Shown: positions 5,930-6,030 of the stretch, piece after piece
Layout: each line of letters begins with the position of its first letter
Numbering within the stretch: the stretch's first letter is position 1
Origin: Pseudomonadota bacterium
GTDB lineage: Bacteria; Pseudomonadota; Gammaproteobacteria; Xanthomonadales; Xanthomonadaceae
Direction: 5' to 3'
Length of the DNA: 6,030 nucleotides
NCBI GenBank assembly: GCA_023453655.1
Contig: JAEXTE010000396.1
Location: 1 to 6,030 of the forward strand
Position numbers and translations under genes: made by a program
Notes under the pieces: model-generated
Told to the model about the DNA's origin: nothing
Seen by the model: only the letters and a program-made list of their open reading frames with translations
The model's database searches: none

Positions 5930-6030
5930 CCACCCCCGATCCCGGCCACGACCGGCTGGACCAGGCCGCGCGCGCCGCACCAGCGGACGCGCTGGGGCAC
6001 GTGTCCCCCGCCACCAAGGCCCGGCTGCAC
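5926..6030 (+). CDS. N-terminus of an unidentified protein coupled to the sigma factor, cut by window edge
   Basis: Thirty-five codons are present, starting in an ATGA overlap with the sigma stop and preceded by a strong GGAGGA. The visible part (MTTPDPGHDRLDQAARAA...) is polar and Ala-rich, and probably helical, with a DxLxxAARAA stretch and SPATKARLH at the edge. No domain can be identified from so little. Position and tight coupling suggest an anti-sigma factor or other sigma partner, and such genes often have a polar cytoplasmic N-terminus before a transmembrane helix; this is inference from context only. Confidence 0.65.
   Translation, partial: MTTPDPGHDRLDQAARAAPADALGHVSPATKARLH

Noticed and set aside
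5246..5980. A 244-codon minus-strand frame
   Set aside because: Antisense to the sigma factor, which has clear region 2 and region 4 motifs. The protein is Arg/Gly-rich with no recognisable fold.

Overview
The window is GC-rich with the strong codon-position bias typical of Xanthomonadaceae, most likely a Lysobacter, Luteimonas or related gammaproteobacterium. That placement is inferred from protein style: a secreted S8 protease with PKD, PPC and P domains, a long-form SufT, a split-alpha transhydrogenase and a short ECF-like sigma factor. No IS element, phage gene, CRISPR array, tRNA or rRNA is visible. The strong GC bias produces very long antisense and out-of-frame open frames, including one of 746 codons and one of 486 codons. 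I treat these as shadows.

Region by region: (1) 1-2164, minus strand, a large extracellular subtilisin-family protease whose C-terminal P domain runs off the left edge. (2) 2165-2418, a non-coding upstream region with a near-consensus CRP/Clp-type palindrome and spaced direct repeats, likely the control region of the protease. (3) 2419-2970, minus strand, sufT (Fe-S cluster assembly/maturation factor). (4) 2971-3065, a short divergent promoter region with a TACCGG-N7-CCGGTA inverted repeat. (5) 3066-3479, plus strand, a small four-helix membrane protein of unknown function. (6) 3486-5182, minus strand, a two-gene operon pntAB-pntB (proton-translocating NAD(P) transhydrogenase alpha-2 and beta subunits), joined by a 4-bp ATGA overlap. 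The gene for the NAD-binding alpha-1 subunit (pntAA) is not in its usual place upstream. (7) 5183-5422, a divergent control region. (8) 5423-6030, plus strand, a sigma-70 family (ECF-like) factor translationally coupled to a second gene cut by the right edge, probably a partner or regulator of the sigma factor.

The genes form independent units: secreted proteolysis, Fe-S maturation, NADPH/redox balance, and a stress-type sigma module. I see no single new multi-gene system. The points most worth a second look are the transhydrogenase operon lacking pntAA, an Arg-to-Pro change in the NADP-binding domain of PntB, the Clp-like site upstream of the secreted protease, and the uncertain start (possibly leaderless) of the sigma factor.
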